Source: Tenuifilaceae bacterium CYCD (GTDB lineage Bacteria; Bacteroidota; Bacteroidia; Bacteroidales; Tenuifilaceae). From it: a stretch of 64,000 nucleotides of DNA. The position numbers and the translations under genes were made by a program. Below the pieces are notes generated by a model. It saw only the letters and a list, made by a program, of their open reading frames with translations. It had not been told where the DNA came from and searched no databases. Positions 8,063 through 16,428 of the stretch are shown in pieces (position 1 is the stretch's first letter; every line of letters starts with the position of its first letter). The DNA lies in the NCBI GenBank assembly GCA_036322835.1, contig AP027304.1:2232001-2296000 (forward strand), in the 5' to 3' direction.

Positions 8063-10548
8063 GGTAACATTTGCTTAAAACCCGATAGTTTCCATAGGCT
8101 ATTAACGTAATCCATGCATTCATTCGCTTTGGAATGCTCCCCCAGCTTTATAAGATTGTTTGCTAAATCTTTCATCAACGATGCCTCAACCAATTTATAT
8201 CCCGCAATACTACTGAGTTCAATGGCATTTCTGAAGTTGTTATGTGTGGCCTCAAGGTTATTGTTGCTTAGGAAGTACGATGCACGGAGCGTTTCTCCCA
8301 TAATAATTGCCAGGTAACTTTTAATTGGGTTCAAAAGGTTGAATATTTGTTCAATCGCACTATTCTCAGTACTGGTGATGTTAATGTTTTCGATGAAGAG
8401 CCTGTAGAATTTGGTGAAAAGGAAATTCATGGCCGCTCTGTGGTTGGGTGCTGTAATCTTATCGCTAAACACAATAAAATAACCGAACGACTCTGTCCTA
8501 TTAAGTAGAATTAATGCAGGAAGAATTGATTCGGCAAAATCGAATCGATCTTCACTATTCGTTATGGTTAATGAATAAGCCTTTGCCTTTTCTATCCAAT
8601 CACTAGGGTTGCCATTGCCCAATAAGTATTCGAAAACAATATGGTTTGCAAACCATATTCCTGATACGGTTGGTGGGATGATTCTTGGATCTTGGTTTTT
8701 AGTAAGGTTGAAATGGTAAATTCCTAGCGGCGTATCGAGCGATATAAAACCAGCGAACGTTAAAAGAGTGTTCGCGAATAGTTTGTCCGAATCGCTTTTC
8801 GAAAATTCAAGGTATGATTTTAAGTGCAACGTAAAAGAATTGACAATGTGGTTAAAGTCAATATTGTTCTCGAAAAGCAACTTGCGAGCAATTGGTTGCT
8901 GGGCGTAGTGAGGAATTAAAATGTTCCTCATGTATATATCCGATTGCAGCGTTGTAGGAATTGTTGGAGTAGAAAGTGTAGCTGATAATGCGGTAGGGCT
9001 AAGTTTAAAAAAATCGAGGAGCGGTTTCGAAAGCCTTTCCTTATAGCATAGTTTGTAAAGTGTCCCAAGTATTTTTGCTTGTAGGTCTATATCTATAAGA
9101 TTATTATCGATCCATTTAAAGAGTTTTGAATCGATGCCTTGTTCCTTGCGGATCAAATTTTGAGCTATCAGCATGCTCATTAATTGCTGATTAGCCATTC
9201 TAACGTATTTAGAGTAGCCACCAAATGCGTCAACATGAGTTTCCTCAATTAGAATACCAAATGATATTAGTTCCTCGTAAGCGGCATAGTAGTTTCCTGA
9301 GAGTTTAAGGTGTATGGGGTATACCCTTTTAAGATTATCCTTCATTACTAGTTTGGATCCGTATTCGGAGAGGATTATTATTTGGTTGAGAATGTCAATT
9401 TTTTCATCGGAGAAATGGGCGTAGTAAACCTGCTTTTTTAAAAATTCGCTTAGAATTGCAAGTTCGTCGTTAAGCGTGTTTCTTATTTCGGGGGTGTAAA
9501 CCTGTATGAATAGCTGCAAAAAATATGGGTACGAGATTATTTTTTTTAAATCGGGATGCATCTCATAAACCAATATTCTGTTCGAAAACCTTTCGTTGAG
9601 CGTGTTGTCTAGAATGTTCTGTATTTCTTCAAAATTTAATGGGGGAATATTTGCTCCATCAATCGTGAAAAAATCGGGGTTGGTGAATAACCAATTATCC
9701 TTTACTTGGCAGAATGATGCTAGCAATTTCCATGTAGATAGGCGAGTTGAAACGATTAACTTAAAATTATTTGACATGGAGAATTTATCGGCTAACTCAA
9801 CTAGCGATTTGAATATCTTTTCCTGCTTTGCTCCTTGCGATGTGATTTCATCAAGCGCATCAATAATTAGGATGAATTTGCCTGAAGGTTGTATGTTGTT
9901 TTGGCTGATGCCGTTTAAAAAACTACTTTCGGGCTTTAGCCCCAGCAACCGCATAAGCCATACTTCGATAAAAATATCGGTGGACGCAAACTGATCCAGC
10001 ATTTGTGCTGAGATAAACAGCACAACATCATCGGTTTTCTTTTTTTTGTTAAGCCATTTTATGTACCAATTTGCAAGCATTGTGGACTTACCGTATCCTC
10101 CCGGACCAATTATTGCTGTTGCCGGAAAATTGCTGTTTGCAAACCCTTTTATGAACTCTTTTGTAAATTGTCTTTTTACGGTTCGGCTGAATTCTATGCC
10201 AGATTTTATTTTGATGTGCTCAACAGTGTTGCTGCTGATTACCTTAGAATTTTCCTTGATTATTTCCCAGTAGTAGATAATGTCTTGGTTTGTTGATTCA
10301 GCGTTTATTTGACTTTGGTTGAAGTCCTCCCAGCTTTTATAACCTATGTATCGGGATAGAATATCCAATGTGACACGCGATGGATTAGAATTCGTTGATA
10401 AGAATCCGAAGACTCTGCGCAACGTTGCTGGACTTAAATACTCCTTTGTTGATTCTAATACATTGGAAGATAATTTGTTGCAATCTTTTTGGTAGGATAT
10501 TTTCCTGCCAAATTTCATTTCAACTTTCAGTTTAAGATTACCAATCAT
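8059..10548 (-). CDS. NACHT-type STAND NTPase with N-terminal HTH-like region
   Basis: 829 residues. Residues 1-75 are a conserved Bacteroidota N-terminal module (ISYQKDCNKLSSNV...LSPATLRRVFGFL...LDILSRYIGYKSWEDF) that looks DNA-binding or protein-binding. A NACHT domain follows: Walker A GPGGYGKST (148-156), Walker B ILIIDALDE (226-234), then a STRLSTWK sensor region (about 265). The C-terminal half is helical with TPR-like stretches near the end (SYFLSNNNLEATHNNFRNAIELS, LANNLIKLGEHSKANECMDYV). STAND proteins oligomerise when they sense a trigger and switch on an effector. No fused effector is visible, and the divergent trypsin-fold protein is a possible partner. A role in defence or regulation is inference. 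Confidence 0.8.
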   Translation of the reverse strand: MIGNLKLKVEMKFGRKISYQKDCNKLSSNVLESTKEYLSPATLRRVFGFLSTNSNPSRVTLDILSRYIGYKSWEDFNQSQINAESTNQDIIYYWEIIKENSKVISSNTVEHIKIKSGIEFSRTVKRQFTKEFIKGFANSNFPATAIIGPGGYGKSTMLANWYIKWLNKKKKTDDVVLFISAQMLDQFASTDIFIEVWLMRLLGLKPESSFLNGISQNNIQPSGKFILIIDALDEITSQGAKQEKIFKSLVELADKFSMSNNFKLIVSTRLSTWKLLASFCQVKDNWLFTNPDFFTIDGANIPPLNFEEIQNILDNTLNERFSNRILVYEMHPDLKKIISYPYFLQLFIQVYTPEIRNTLNDELAILSEFLKKQVYYAHFSDEKIDILNQIIILSEYGSKLVMKDNLKRVYPIHLKLSGNYYAAYEELISFGILIEETHVDAFGGYSKYVRMANQQLMSMLIAQNLIRKEQGIDSKLFKWIDNNLIDIDLQAKILGTLYKLCYKERLSKPLLDFFKLSPTALSATLSTPTIPTTLQSDIYMRNILIPHYAQQPIARKLLFENNIDFNHIVNSFTLHLKSYLEFSKSDSDKLFANTLLTFAGFISLDTPLGIYHFNLTKNQDPRIIPPTVSGIWFANHIVFEYLLGNGNPSDWIEKAKAYSLTITNSEDRFDFAESILPALILLNRTESFGYFIVFSDKITAPNHRAAMNFLFTKFYRLFIENINITSTENSAIEQIFNLLNPIKSYLAIIMGETLRASYFLSNNNLEATHNNFRNAIELSSIAGYKLVEASLMKDLANNLIKLGEHSKANECMDYVNSLWKLSGFKQMLP

Positions 10549-10722
10549 TATGTGTCAAAAATACTTTTTGTTAAATGTTAAATATTCTAAAACTCTTGAT
10601 ATACAAATATAAGAGAATGTTTGCTCAGTTTGCGCTTCAATATTAAAAAACTTGACCGATTTGACAGATTGCTCACTTGTACAAGGACAGTATTTTTGTT
10701 CCAGATGATAAATAACAAGGTT

Positions 10723-10845
10723 ATGAAAAAAAATCCATTTCTTTTTGATGTCTTTTCCAGGAAGTTTAGCGTGGATATGGGGGTGTTTATTATTTTCTTT
10801 CTGGTTACTTTAATTTTTGTGATATCTATAGTTAATACCTTTTAA
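10723..10845 (+). CDS. Small single-pass membrane protein
   Basis: About 40 residues from ATG at 10723: a short basic N-terminus (MKKNPFLFDVFSRKF) followed by one hydrophobic helix (VFIIFFLVTLIFVISIV). The frame is open upstream to 10621, but the region before 10705 gives Cys/Arg-rich sequence without protein character. An AAGG precedes the 10723 start. The next gene begins 19 bp after its stop, so the two are probably cotranscribed. It may anchor or be acted on by the trypsin-fold protein; function is unknown. Confidence 0.5.
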   Translation: MKKNPFLFDVFSRKFSVDMGVFIIFFLVTLIFVISIVNTF

Positions 10846-10864
10846 TAACCAAAACCAACATATT

Positions 10865-11713
10865 ATGCTGACAAAAGTTTGGAAGTCCTGCTATGCCTCG
10901 GTTTGCAACTTAAACTTTATTAATGAGCGCGGCATTATTATTGATACCCTGACAGGTTTTAAGGTTAAGAATTCGTTGGTTACATCGGAGCAAGCATTTT
11001 ATGTCCCCAAGGCCAAAAAGGTTGAAATTCGATTTGTGGATGAAGATGCAAATACATTAACCGCATCAATGAAAATTGATTATGCGGAGTTTGTGAATGA
11101 TCTGAAAATAGGTTTTTCGAATAACCATTCCGATTATGCCATCTTTAATATTGATTTTCAAGAATTTAAGGATATTCCTAGTTTAACTTTGTGTGAGCGT
11201 CGGCATTATCCTATTGGCCAACAAGTTGCTATGCTAAGTTTTGGTTGTGGATGTCCAAACCTATCAATTAAAAATGCTGTAGTTTCTTCAGCATTCGCAA
11301 ACTCTAATGGTTTAAGGTATATTCAAATTGATGGTTTAACAAGTTTTGGGAATAGTGGTTCTCCGGTGATAGACCCAAACACGATGGAGGTTATTGCCAT
11401 TGTGTCACGTAGGAATACACCTGCAGCTAAAGCGTATCAACAATTACAAGAAATTATAGCATCGAACCTAGATGAGTTGCGAAAGATTGAGGGCAGCATC
11501 AAACTGGTAGATATTGATCCCATTCAGGTTTTGATTGCTAATCAGAATCAATTGAAATTATTGGTTAATAGTATCTATAAGTATGTTCCGATGGGTGCTT
11601 CTCAGGCTATCATGTTGGATCAAATCATTACTTATTTCAACGAGAAATCTATTGAAAATAGTTATACTAAAATAAACATGGAAAAGGTTGGTGTTAACCA
11701 TATGAAAGGTTAA
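10865..11713 (+). CDS. Trypsin-fold (chymotrypsin/HtrA-like) protein lacking the catalytic His
   Basis: 282 residues, no signal peptide. It has the HtrA-like core: GLTSFGNSGSPVI (157-169, nucleophile Ser164) and SDYAIFNI (89-96, catalytic Asp90). The position of the catalytic His in the TNAHV motif reads TSEQAF (40-45), so His is replaced by Gln43. It is therefore probably a pseudoprotease or a strongly altered enzyme. The C-terminal 90 residues form a helical tail. It lies in a likely operon with the small membrane protein and is divergent from the NACHT NTPase. Trypsin-like proteins are known partners and effectors of STAND NTPases, but here the pairing is inference. Confidence 0.75.
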   Translation: MLTKVWKSCYASVCNLNFINERGIIIDTLTGFKVKNSLVTSEQAFYVPKAKKVEIRFVDEDANTLTASMKIDYAEFVNDLKIGFSNNHSDYAIFNIDFQEFKDIPSLTLCERRHYPIGQQVAMLSFGCGCPNLSIKNAVVSSAFANSNGLRYIQIDGLTSFGNSGSPVIDPNTMEVIAIVSRRNTPAAKAYQQLQEIIASNLDELRKIEGSIKLVDIDPIQVLIANQNQLKLLVNSIYKYVPMGASQAIMLDQIITYFNEKSIENSYTKINMEKVGVNHMKG

Positions 11714-11732
11714 TTGATTTAATTAAGAAGGG

Positions 11733-11765
11733 CAGGGGTAACCGAAAGGTTACCTCTGTTTTTTT
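11733..11765 (+). terminator. Rho-independent terminator after the trypsin-fold gene
   Basis: The stem CAGGGGTAACC / GGTTACCTCTG, closed by a GAAA tetraloop, is followed by seven Ts. Confidence 0.85.
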
Positions 11766-11919
11766 ATGCTTATAAAATATTCTGTTATTCAACCCAGTTT
11801 TGTTAAATCTTCTTAAATTGCATTTGGGTTACACTCTTTAAATGTTTCATGTCTTTGATTCATAGCGCTTGCGTTTGTTTTCCTAATTGCATGGTATAAT
11901 TGTTACGAGTTATTATTTT

Positions 11920-11927
11920 TAACTTTG
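11920..11927 (+). promoter_or_regulatory. Promoter -7 element (TAACTTTG) for the aspA fusion
   Basis: TAACTTTG matches TAnnTTTG, 38 bp before the ATG of the fusion gene. The upstream TTTG element is weak (ATTG at 11899-11902). Confidence 0.4.
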
Positions 11928-11965
11928 TTGTAGCTCTATTGTTAATCTAGTAAAATAATAATGTC

Positions 11966-13825
11966 ATGGATAGCAATAAAATTGTAGCATTTCTAAAGAA
12001 AATAGAACTTTTTCGGGGGTTGAATGATAAAGAATTGAGTAACCTTGCGAAAGGATTGTCTGAGCGAAGATTTGAGGCCGGAGATTTGCTGTTCCATGAG
12101 AATAGCGCTCGCGAGGGTATTATGATAATTTTTGATGGGGAGGTTGAACTTTTCAAAAGTAATCCGTATGGTACAGAGTTAAAGCTGACCTATTTTTCCA
12201 GCGGCGATTTCTTGGGTGAAGGAGCATGGGCTAGCGATTCTCCGCATTCTACTTCTGCTCGTGCCTTAAAGCCGACAGTTGTTTTGGTTATAAAGTACGA
12301 GATGCTAAGTAAGGATGCTGAAATGAGCGTGAAGGTTTTAACCAATATCACCCGTGTGATTCAGCGTAGAATGCGTAATGCAAATAATAGAATGATTAAT
12401 CCTGCTTCGCAGTATGAATCTGGCAGCACGCGTCTTGAACATGATTTGTTGGGAGAACGAGAAGTTCCTGCAGAAATGTACTATGGAGTTCAGACCTTAA
12501 GGGCAATCGAGAATTTCAATATAACAGGAGTCTCGCTAAGTTTTTATCCAACTCTTATTGATGCTTTAGCAATGGTTAAACAAGCTGCTGCAGAGGCAAA
12601 TTATGAGTTGGGCTTAATAGATGAAAAAGTAAAGGATGCTATAGTTCTTGCATGTCTTGAGATTACTCATGGGAAGTTTCACAATCACTTTGTGGTAGAT
12701 ATGATACAAGGGGGGGCTGGAACATCTACAAATATGAATGCCAACGAGGTTATTGCGAATAGAGCGCTTGAGATATTGGGGTGCTCAAAGGGCGATTATA
12801 AGTATTGCCATCCGTTGAATCATGTTAATCTTTCGCAATCTACTAACGATGCCTATCCGACAGCAGTTAAAATCGCTATTTATAACTCTAATATAAAGCT
12901 TGTTAAAGTGTTAGAGTTGCTTATTGAATCGTTCAGGAAAAAATCCAATGAATTTGCCCATATTATTAAAATGGGCAGAACTCAATTACAGGATGCTGTT
13001 CCAATGACCCTCGGTCAGGCTTTTGAGGCTTACGCGGTTACGCTAAGTGAGGAAATCGATAGGCTTAACCAGAATGCTAAACTTTTTCTGGAGATTAATA
13101 TGGGGGCAACCGCCATTGGAACGGGCATCAATTCTGAGCCTGAATATTCCGAAAGAGTGCTTAAGCATTTACGACAGATTACGGGAATTGATTTGGTGTT
13201 AGCAGCGAACTTGGTTGAAGCCACGCAGGATACAGGCGCTTTCATAATGTATTCTTCAGCAGTAAAGCGTTTGGCGGTAAAGTTATCGAAGATTAGTAAT
13301 GATTTGCGGTTGCTTTCGTCGGGACCAAGAACTGGAATTAATGAGATTAACCTTCCTCCAATGCAGCCTGGTTCATCAATTATGCCTGGAAAAGTAAACC
13401 CTGTAATTCCTGAGGTTGTTAATCAAATTGCCTTTAAGGTAATTGGTAACGATTTGTCGGTTACCCTTGCTGCTGAAGGAGGTCAGCTTGAGTTGAACGT
13501 TTTTGAACCTGTTATTGTGCAAAGCATTTTTGAGTCTATTGAAATGCTAAAAAATGGTATGACTACATTGATGTATCGTTGCATTGATGGAATAACCGCC
13601 AACGAGGATAGGTGTAAGGGTATGGTATACAATAGTATAGGGCTCGTAACTGCGCTGAACCCTTACCTTGGTTACGAGGTGTCCACTCAGCTTGCCAAGG
13701 AAGCGTTGGTAACCAATAGGGGTGTTTATGAGTTGGTGCTGGAAAAGGGGCTTCTTACAAAGGAGCAACTCGATAAAATTCTTGCCCCAGAGAACATGAT
13801 CAAGCCCAGGAAAATGAAGCTTTAA
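11966..13825 (+). CDS. aspA: Aspartate ammonia-lyase fused to an N-terminal cyclic-nucleotide-binding domain
   Basis: 619 residues. Residues 1-135 are a cNMP-binding domain (FRGLNDKELSNLAKGL; LLFHENSAREGIMIIFDGEVELF; GDFLGEGAWASDSPHSTSARA). Residues about 153-619 are a complete aspartase: DLLGEREVPAEMYYGVQTLRAIENF, QGGAGTSTNMNANEV, NLSQSTNDAYPTA, KMGRTQLQDAVPMTLGQ and the superfamily signature GSSIMPGKVNP (near 468). It is closer to E. coli AspA than to fumarase. The enzyme converts aspartate to fumarate and ammonia. The fused domain suggests control by a nucleotide second messenger. The Arg that normally grips the cNMP phosphate (PRsA) is His94 here, so ligand binding may be altered. There is no frameshift; the linker (136-152) is continuous. 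Confidence 0.93.
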   Translation: MDSNKIVAFLKKIELFRGLNDKELSNLAKGLSERRFEAGDLLFHENSAREGIMIIFDGEVELFKSNPYGTELKLTYFSSGDFLGEGAWASDSPHSTSARALKPTVVLVIKYEMLSKDAEMSVKVLTNITRVIQRRMRNANNRMINPASQYESGSTRLEHDLLGEREVPAEMYYGVQTLRAIENFNITGVSLSFYPTLIDALAMVKQAAAEANYELGLIDEKVKDAIVLACLEITHGKFHNHFVVDMIQGGAGTSTNMNANEVIANRALEILGCSKGDYKYCHPLNHVNLSQSTNDAYPTAVKIAIYNSNIKLVKVLELLIESFRKKSNEFAHIIKMGRTQLQDAVPMTLGQAFEAYAVTLSEEIDRLNQNAKLFLEINMGATAIGTGINSEPEYSERVLKHLRQITGIDLVLAANLVEATQDTGAFIMYSSAVKRLAVKLSKISNDLRLLSSGPRTGINEINLPPMQPGSSIMPGKVNPVIPEVVNQIAFKVIGNDLSVTLAAEGGQLELNVFEPVIVQSIFESIEMLKNGMTTLMYRCIDGITANEDRCKGMVYNSIGLVTALNPYLGYEVSTQLAKEALVTNRGVYELVLEKGLLTKEQLDKILAPENMIKPRKMKL

Positions 13826-13834
13826 TGGTAGTAT

Positions 13835-13864
13835 TTTGCATTTTGTAACAATTTGTTACCTTTG
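13835..13864 (+). promoter_or_regulatory. Promoter for cytidine deaminase
   Basis: TTTG at 13835-13838 and TACCTTTG at 13857-13864 are 18 bp apart, close to the phylum consensus. The start codon is 50 bp downstream. Confidence 0.55.
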
Positions 13865-13913
13865 GGGGGCTGCTATCGATGATTTGATGGCAGCCTAACT
13901 TAAATGTTACTAC

Positions 13914-14408
13914 ATGAACGGTTCTAAGGAATTGATTGTTAGGTATTCCGAGTTTACCCGAGAGGATGAGTTAAGTGCCCGCGAAGTTGAATTGATTAAC
14001 AAGGCTAAAGCTGTTTTAAGTACAAGTTACTCTCCTTATTCCCACTTTAGAGTTGGTGCAGCAGTTTTGCTTGAGAATGGTGAGATTATTTCTGGAAGTA
14101 ACCAGGAGAATGGGGCATACCCTTCAGGGTTATGTGCCGAGAGGGTTACTCTTTTTTATGCTGGAGCAAAATACCCAAAGGTGCCAATCGTAGCAATGGC
14201 AATTGTGGCAAGCTATATGGATGAGATTATTCAGTTACCCATATCGCCTTGCGGTGCTTGCCGACAGGTTATGATTGAGTATCGAAATATTCATGCGAAG
14301 GCTTATCCTGTACTTATGGTTGGACAAAGCAAAATCATTAAGGTTGAAGACGTACGGTTCCTACTTCCTTTTAGTTTTTCCAATGCTGAAGATGCTGCTT
14401 TAAAGTAG
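13914..14408 (+). CDS. cdd: Cytidine deaminase
   Basis: 164 residues. The zinc site is intact: CAE at 74-76 (Cys74 ligand, Glu76 proton shuttle) and PCGACRQ with Cys113 and Cys116. The substrate-binding SPYSHFRVGAA and NQENGAYPSGLCAER segments are also present. It deaminates cytidine and deoxycytidine to (deoxy)uridine in pyrimidine salvage. This is the small homotetrameric type with a 25-residue N-terminal extension. It has its own promoter, and the 3' end faces the cyclase gene. Confidence 0.93.
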   Translation: MNGSKELIVRYSEFTREDELSAREVELINKAKAVLSTSYSPYSHFRVGAAVLLENGEIISGSNQENGAYPSGLCAERVTLFYAGAKYPKVPIVAMAIVASYMDEIIQLPISPCGACRQVMIEYRNIHAKAYPVLMVGQSKIIKVEDVRFLLPFSFSNAEDAALK

Positions 14409-14516
14409 CGGTAAAGGGTATATCTTTTTTTTGTATAACCTGGTTTTGGAGGTTTCTGTTTTTTTTAGAAGAAACCTTTAAGGGGATGTTTTTTTAATTG
14501 GTTTATTTCTCCGCAA

Positions 14517-16124
14517 TTAGAATGATGAAAGCACTTTGCGGAATGCCGCATTGGGGATTAAGCCATCATTGTCTTCAGAGAACTCAGGCCTTATTCTTTC
14601 TACAAAGTACATTTCAATTTCTCCAATATTTTTTGCGGGGATTCTTCCGCGTGATGTACAAATGAAATAGTCTTTTATATAGGCATAGGTTGTTTCCGAA
14701 ATATTTACTTTCCCCGATTCGCAGGCCGTCTCCATTCGGCTGGCAATATTTACAGTATCGCCCCATATGTCGTAAGCAAACTTACGCTTGCCTATAACCC
14801 CGGCAATAACGCTTCCGCTATGAATGCCTATTCGTAAATTCCATAGAGGCTTGTTTTCTTCCTTTGCCGTTTCTGCCATTGCTTTTGCATAGCGTTGAAT
14901 TTCTAATGCTGCAAGAACTGTGTCGAAAGGATGGCTTCGGTTTGTTCGGGGTAGTCCGCCCACGCACATGTAACTGTCGCCAATGGTTTTAATTTTTTCG
15001 ATAAACCGTTGCGATGTTATCTCATCAAAGGCTTCGAAGTAGCTGCTAAGTACGTTAAGGAACTCATCGATATCTTGATAGGAAACACTAATTTTGGAAA
15101 AACTTACGAAGTCGGTGAACATCACCGATACTTCTTTGAACTTTTTAGGTTTATAAACACCTTTTCTTTGAAGTGAGTAGGCAACCTCCCATGGAAGAAT
15201 ATTTTTAAGAAGATTTTCGGACTTGAGTTTTTCCTCCTCGAGTAATTTCGACTGATTCTGAATTTCTTCCTGTTGCTTTTCTAAAACATTGTTGGCATTC
15301 TCAAGGTTTTCAGTTATTGTAAGAAGGTGCTCGTGTTTTTCTTCTAGCGATTTTTCTATATTCTTAAGTTCTGTCACATCCGTTTCAATTGCTACAATGT
15401 GGCTGAAATTCTGTAGAGAGTCAAAGATTGGTGTAAGCGTTGTTTGAATGTACTTTTCTTTGCCGGTTGGGGTTTTCCATGTGCTATCGTAAATAACATA
15501 CTCTCCCAACTCCCGGCATTTCTTTAAGGCGTTGTAGGTGGTTGTGTTGGTGTCTGGGCTAAATAGATTGTTGCCAAAACGGCTGATGAAATCTTCTAAG
15601 GAACATTCGTAAAGCAGTTTGAATCCTTCGTTTACCCACGAAATTCTTCCATCGTTGTTAATTACAATGATAGAGTTGCCCGCTTTGCTGATGGCGGAAG
15701 AAATGTCGCTGAGTTGGTTGGATTGATCTTTTAACTTTTGTAAAAGCCGGCCTCTTTGAATGCCGACCATAATGCGTTGAATCAATTCTGTGGCTGATAT
15801 TGGCTGTCCAATAAAGTCGTCAACACCAGCATGAAACAGAGCCTGTATCTTTTCGGGTTGAAGGAAATCTGCTAACGCCAGAATTGGTATGTCAGTGGTT
15901 AATGGGTCTGCTTTGATAATGGAGAGTACATCCGCGGTTGCATTGTTGGCAAAATGAACATCTATGAGTAGTATGTCGGGTTTAAATTCTGATATATTAG
16001 CAATAATATTCTCGAGATGTGGAAGCGCTTGGACAAGAAACTCATCCTCCGCTAATCCCAGGATACAACCAACTTCCTGTTCTAGTTTTTCGGTTCCGCA
16101 AGCCGTGAGAATTTTATAAGCCAT
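14517..16124 (-). CDS. Adenylate cyclase (class III) with receiver-like and PAS domains
   Basis: 535 residues. The N-terminal receiver domain (1-125) keeps the phospho-acceptor region ILLIDVHF (Asp55), but the conserved Lys is replaced (DFIGQPI), so phosphorylation control may be lost. A PAS domain (about 140-255; SIIVINNDGRISWVNEGF) and a coiled coil (255-310) follow. The cyclase domain (about 325-520) has metal-binding Asp in VMFTDF, KTIGDSY with the adenine-type Lys, YDIWGDTVNIASRM with the adenine-type Asp, and the transition-state Asn and Arg in the same helix. These specificity residues favour ATP over GTP. It lies 0.7 kb from the cNMP-domain aspartase. Confidence 0.9.
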   Translation of the reverse strand: MAYKILTACGTEKLEQEVGCILGLAEDEFLVQALPHLENIIANISEFKPDILLIDVHFANNATADVLSIIKADPLTTDIPILALADFLQPEKIQALFHAGVDDFIGQPISATELIQRIMVGIQRGRLLQKLKDQSNQLSDISSAISKAGNSIIVINNDGRISWVNEGFKLLYECSLEDFISRFGNNLFSPDTNTTTYNALKKCRELGEYVIYDSTWKTPTGKEKYIQTTLTPIFDSLQNFSHIVAIETDVTELKNIEKSLEEKHEHLLTITENLENANNVLEKQQEEIQNQSKLLEEEKLKSENLLKNILPWEVAYSLQRKGVYKPKKFKEVSVMFTDFVSFSKISVSYQDIDEFLNVLSSYFEAFDEITSQRFIEKIKTIGDSYMCVGGLPRTNRSHPFDTVLAALEIQRYAKAMAETAKEENKPLWNLRIGIHSGSVIAGVIGKRKFAYDIWGDTVNIASRMETACESGKVNISETTYAYIKDYFICTSRGRIPAKNIGEIEMYFVERIRPEFSEDNDGLIPNAAFRKVLSSF

Positions 16125-16224
16125 TTAAATCAATAAAAGGAGATGAGTTGCAATTGCTGCCTTAAGATATAAAAAGTTGTAATACTACATTGATTATTCT
16201 GCAATAAATTTTGATATAACCATG

Positions 16225-16428
16225 CTAATCGGCTTCGAAATCCTTCATAATTTTTTGAACCTCTTCTTCGGTGCTACGTAGTTTTGCTTTACAAAATTTA
16301 AGCAATTCCGATACTCGCTTGATTTTTTCTGTTAATTCATCAATATCGAGTTCGTTCGATTCGATTTGCCCGACAATCTGTTCTATTTCGCTTATAGCTT
16401 CGCTATACTTAACTGTTTTTTTTGTCAT
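16225..16428 (-). CDS. xseB: Exodeoxyribonuclease VII small subunit
   Basis: 67 residues, with the compact helical hairpin of XseB: YSEAISEIEQIVGQIESNELDIDELTEKIKRVSELLKFC. It binds XseA and is needed for single-strand DNA exonuclease activity. Its ATG overlaps the stop of the upstream histidine kinase (TAATG), which suggests translational coupling. The partner xseA lies at 21623-23005, separated by two sensor kinases in the same orientation. Confidence 0.9.
   Translation of the reverse strand: MTKKTVKYSEAISEIEQIVGQIESNELDIDELTEKIKRVSELLKFCKAKLRSTEEEVQKIMKDFEAD

Noticed and set aside
11966-12400. cNMP domain and aspartase as two genes joined by an assembly error
   Set aside because: The linker is continuous, in frame, and has no internal stop, promoter or start signal; codon use is uniform across the junction.
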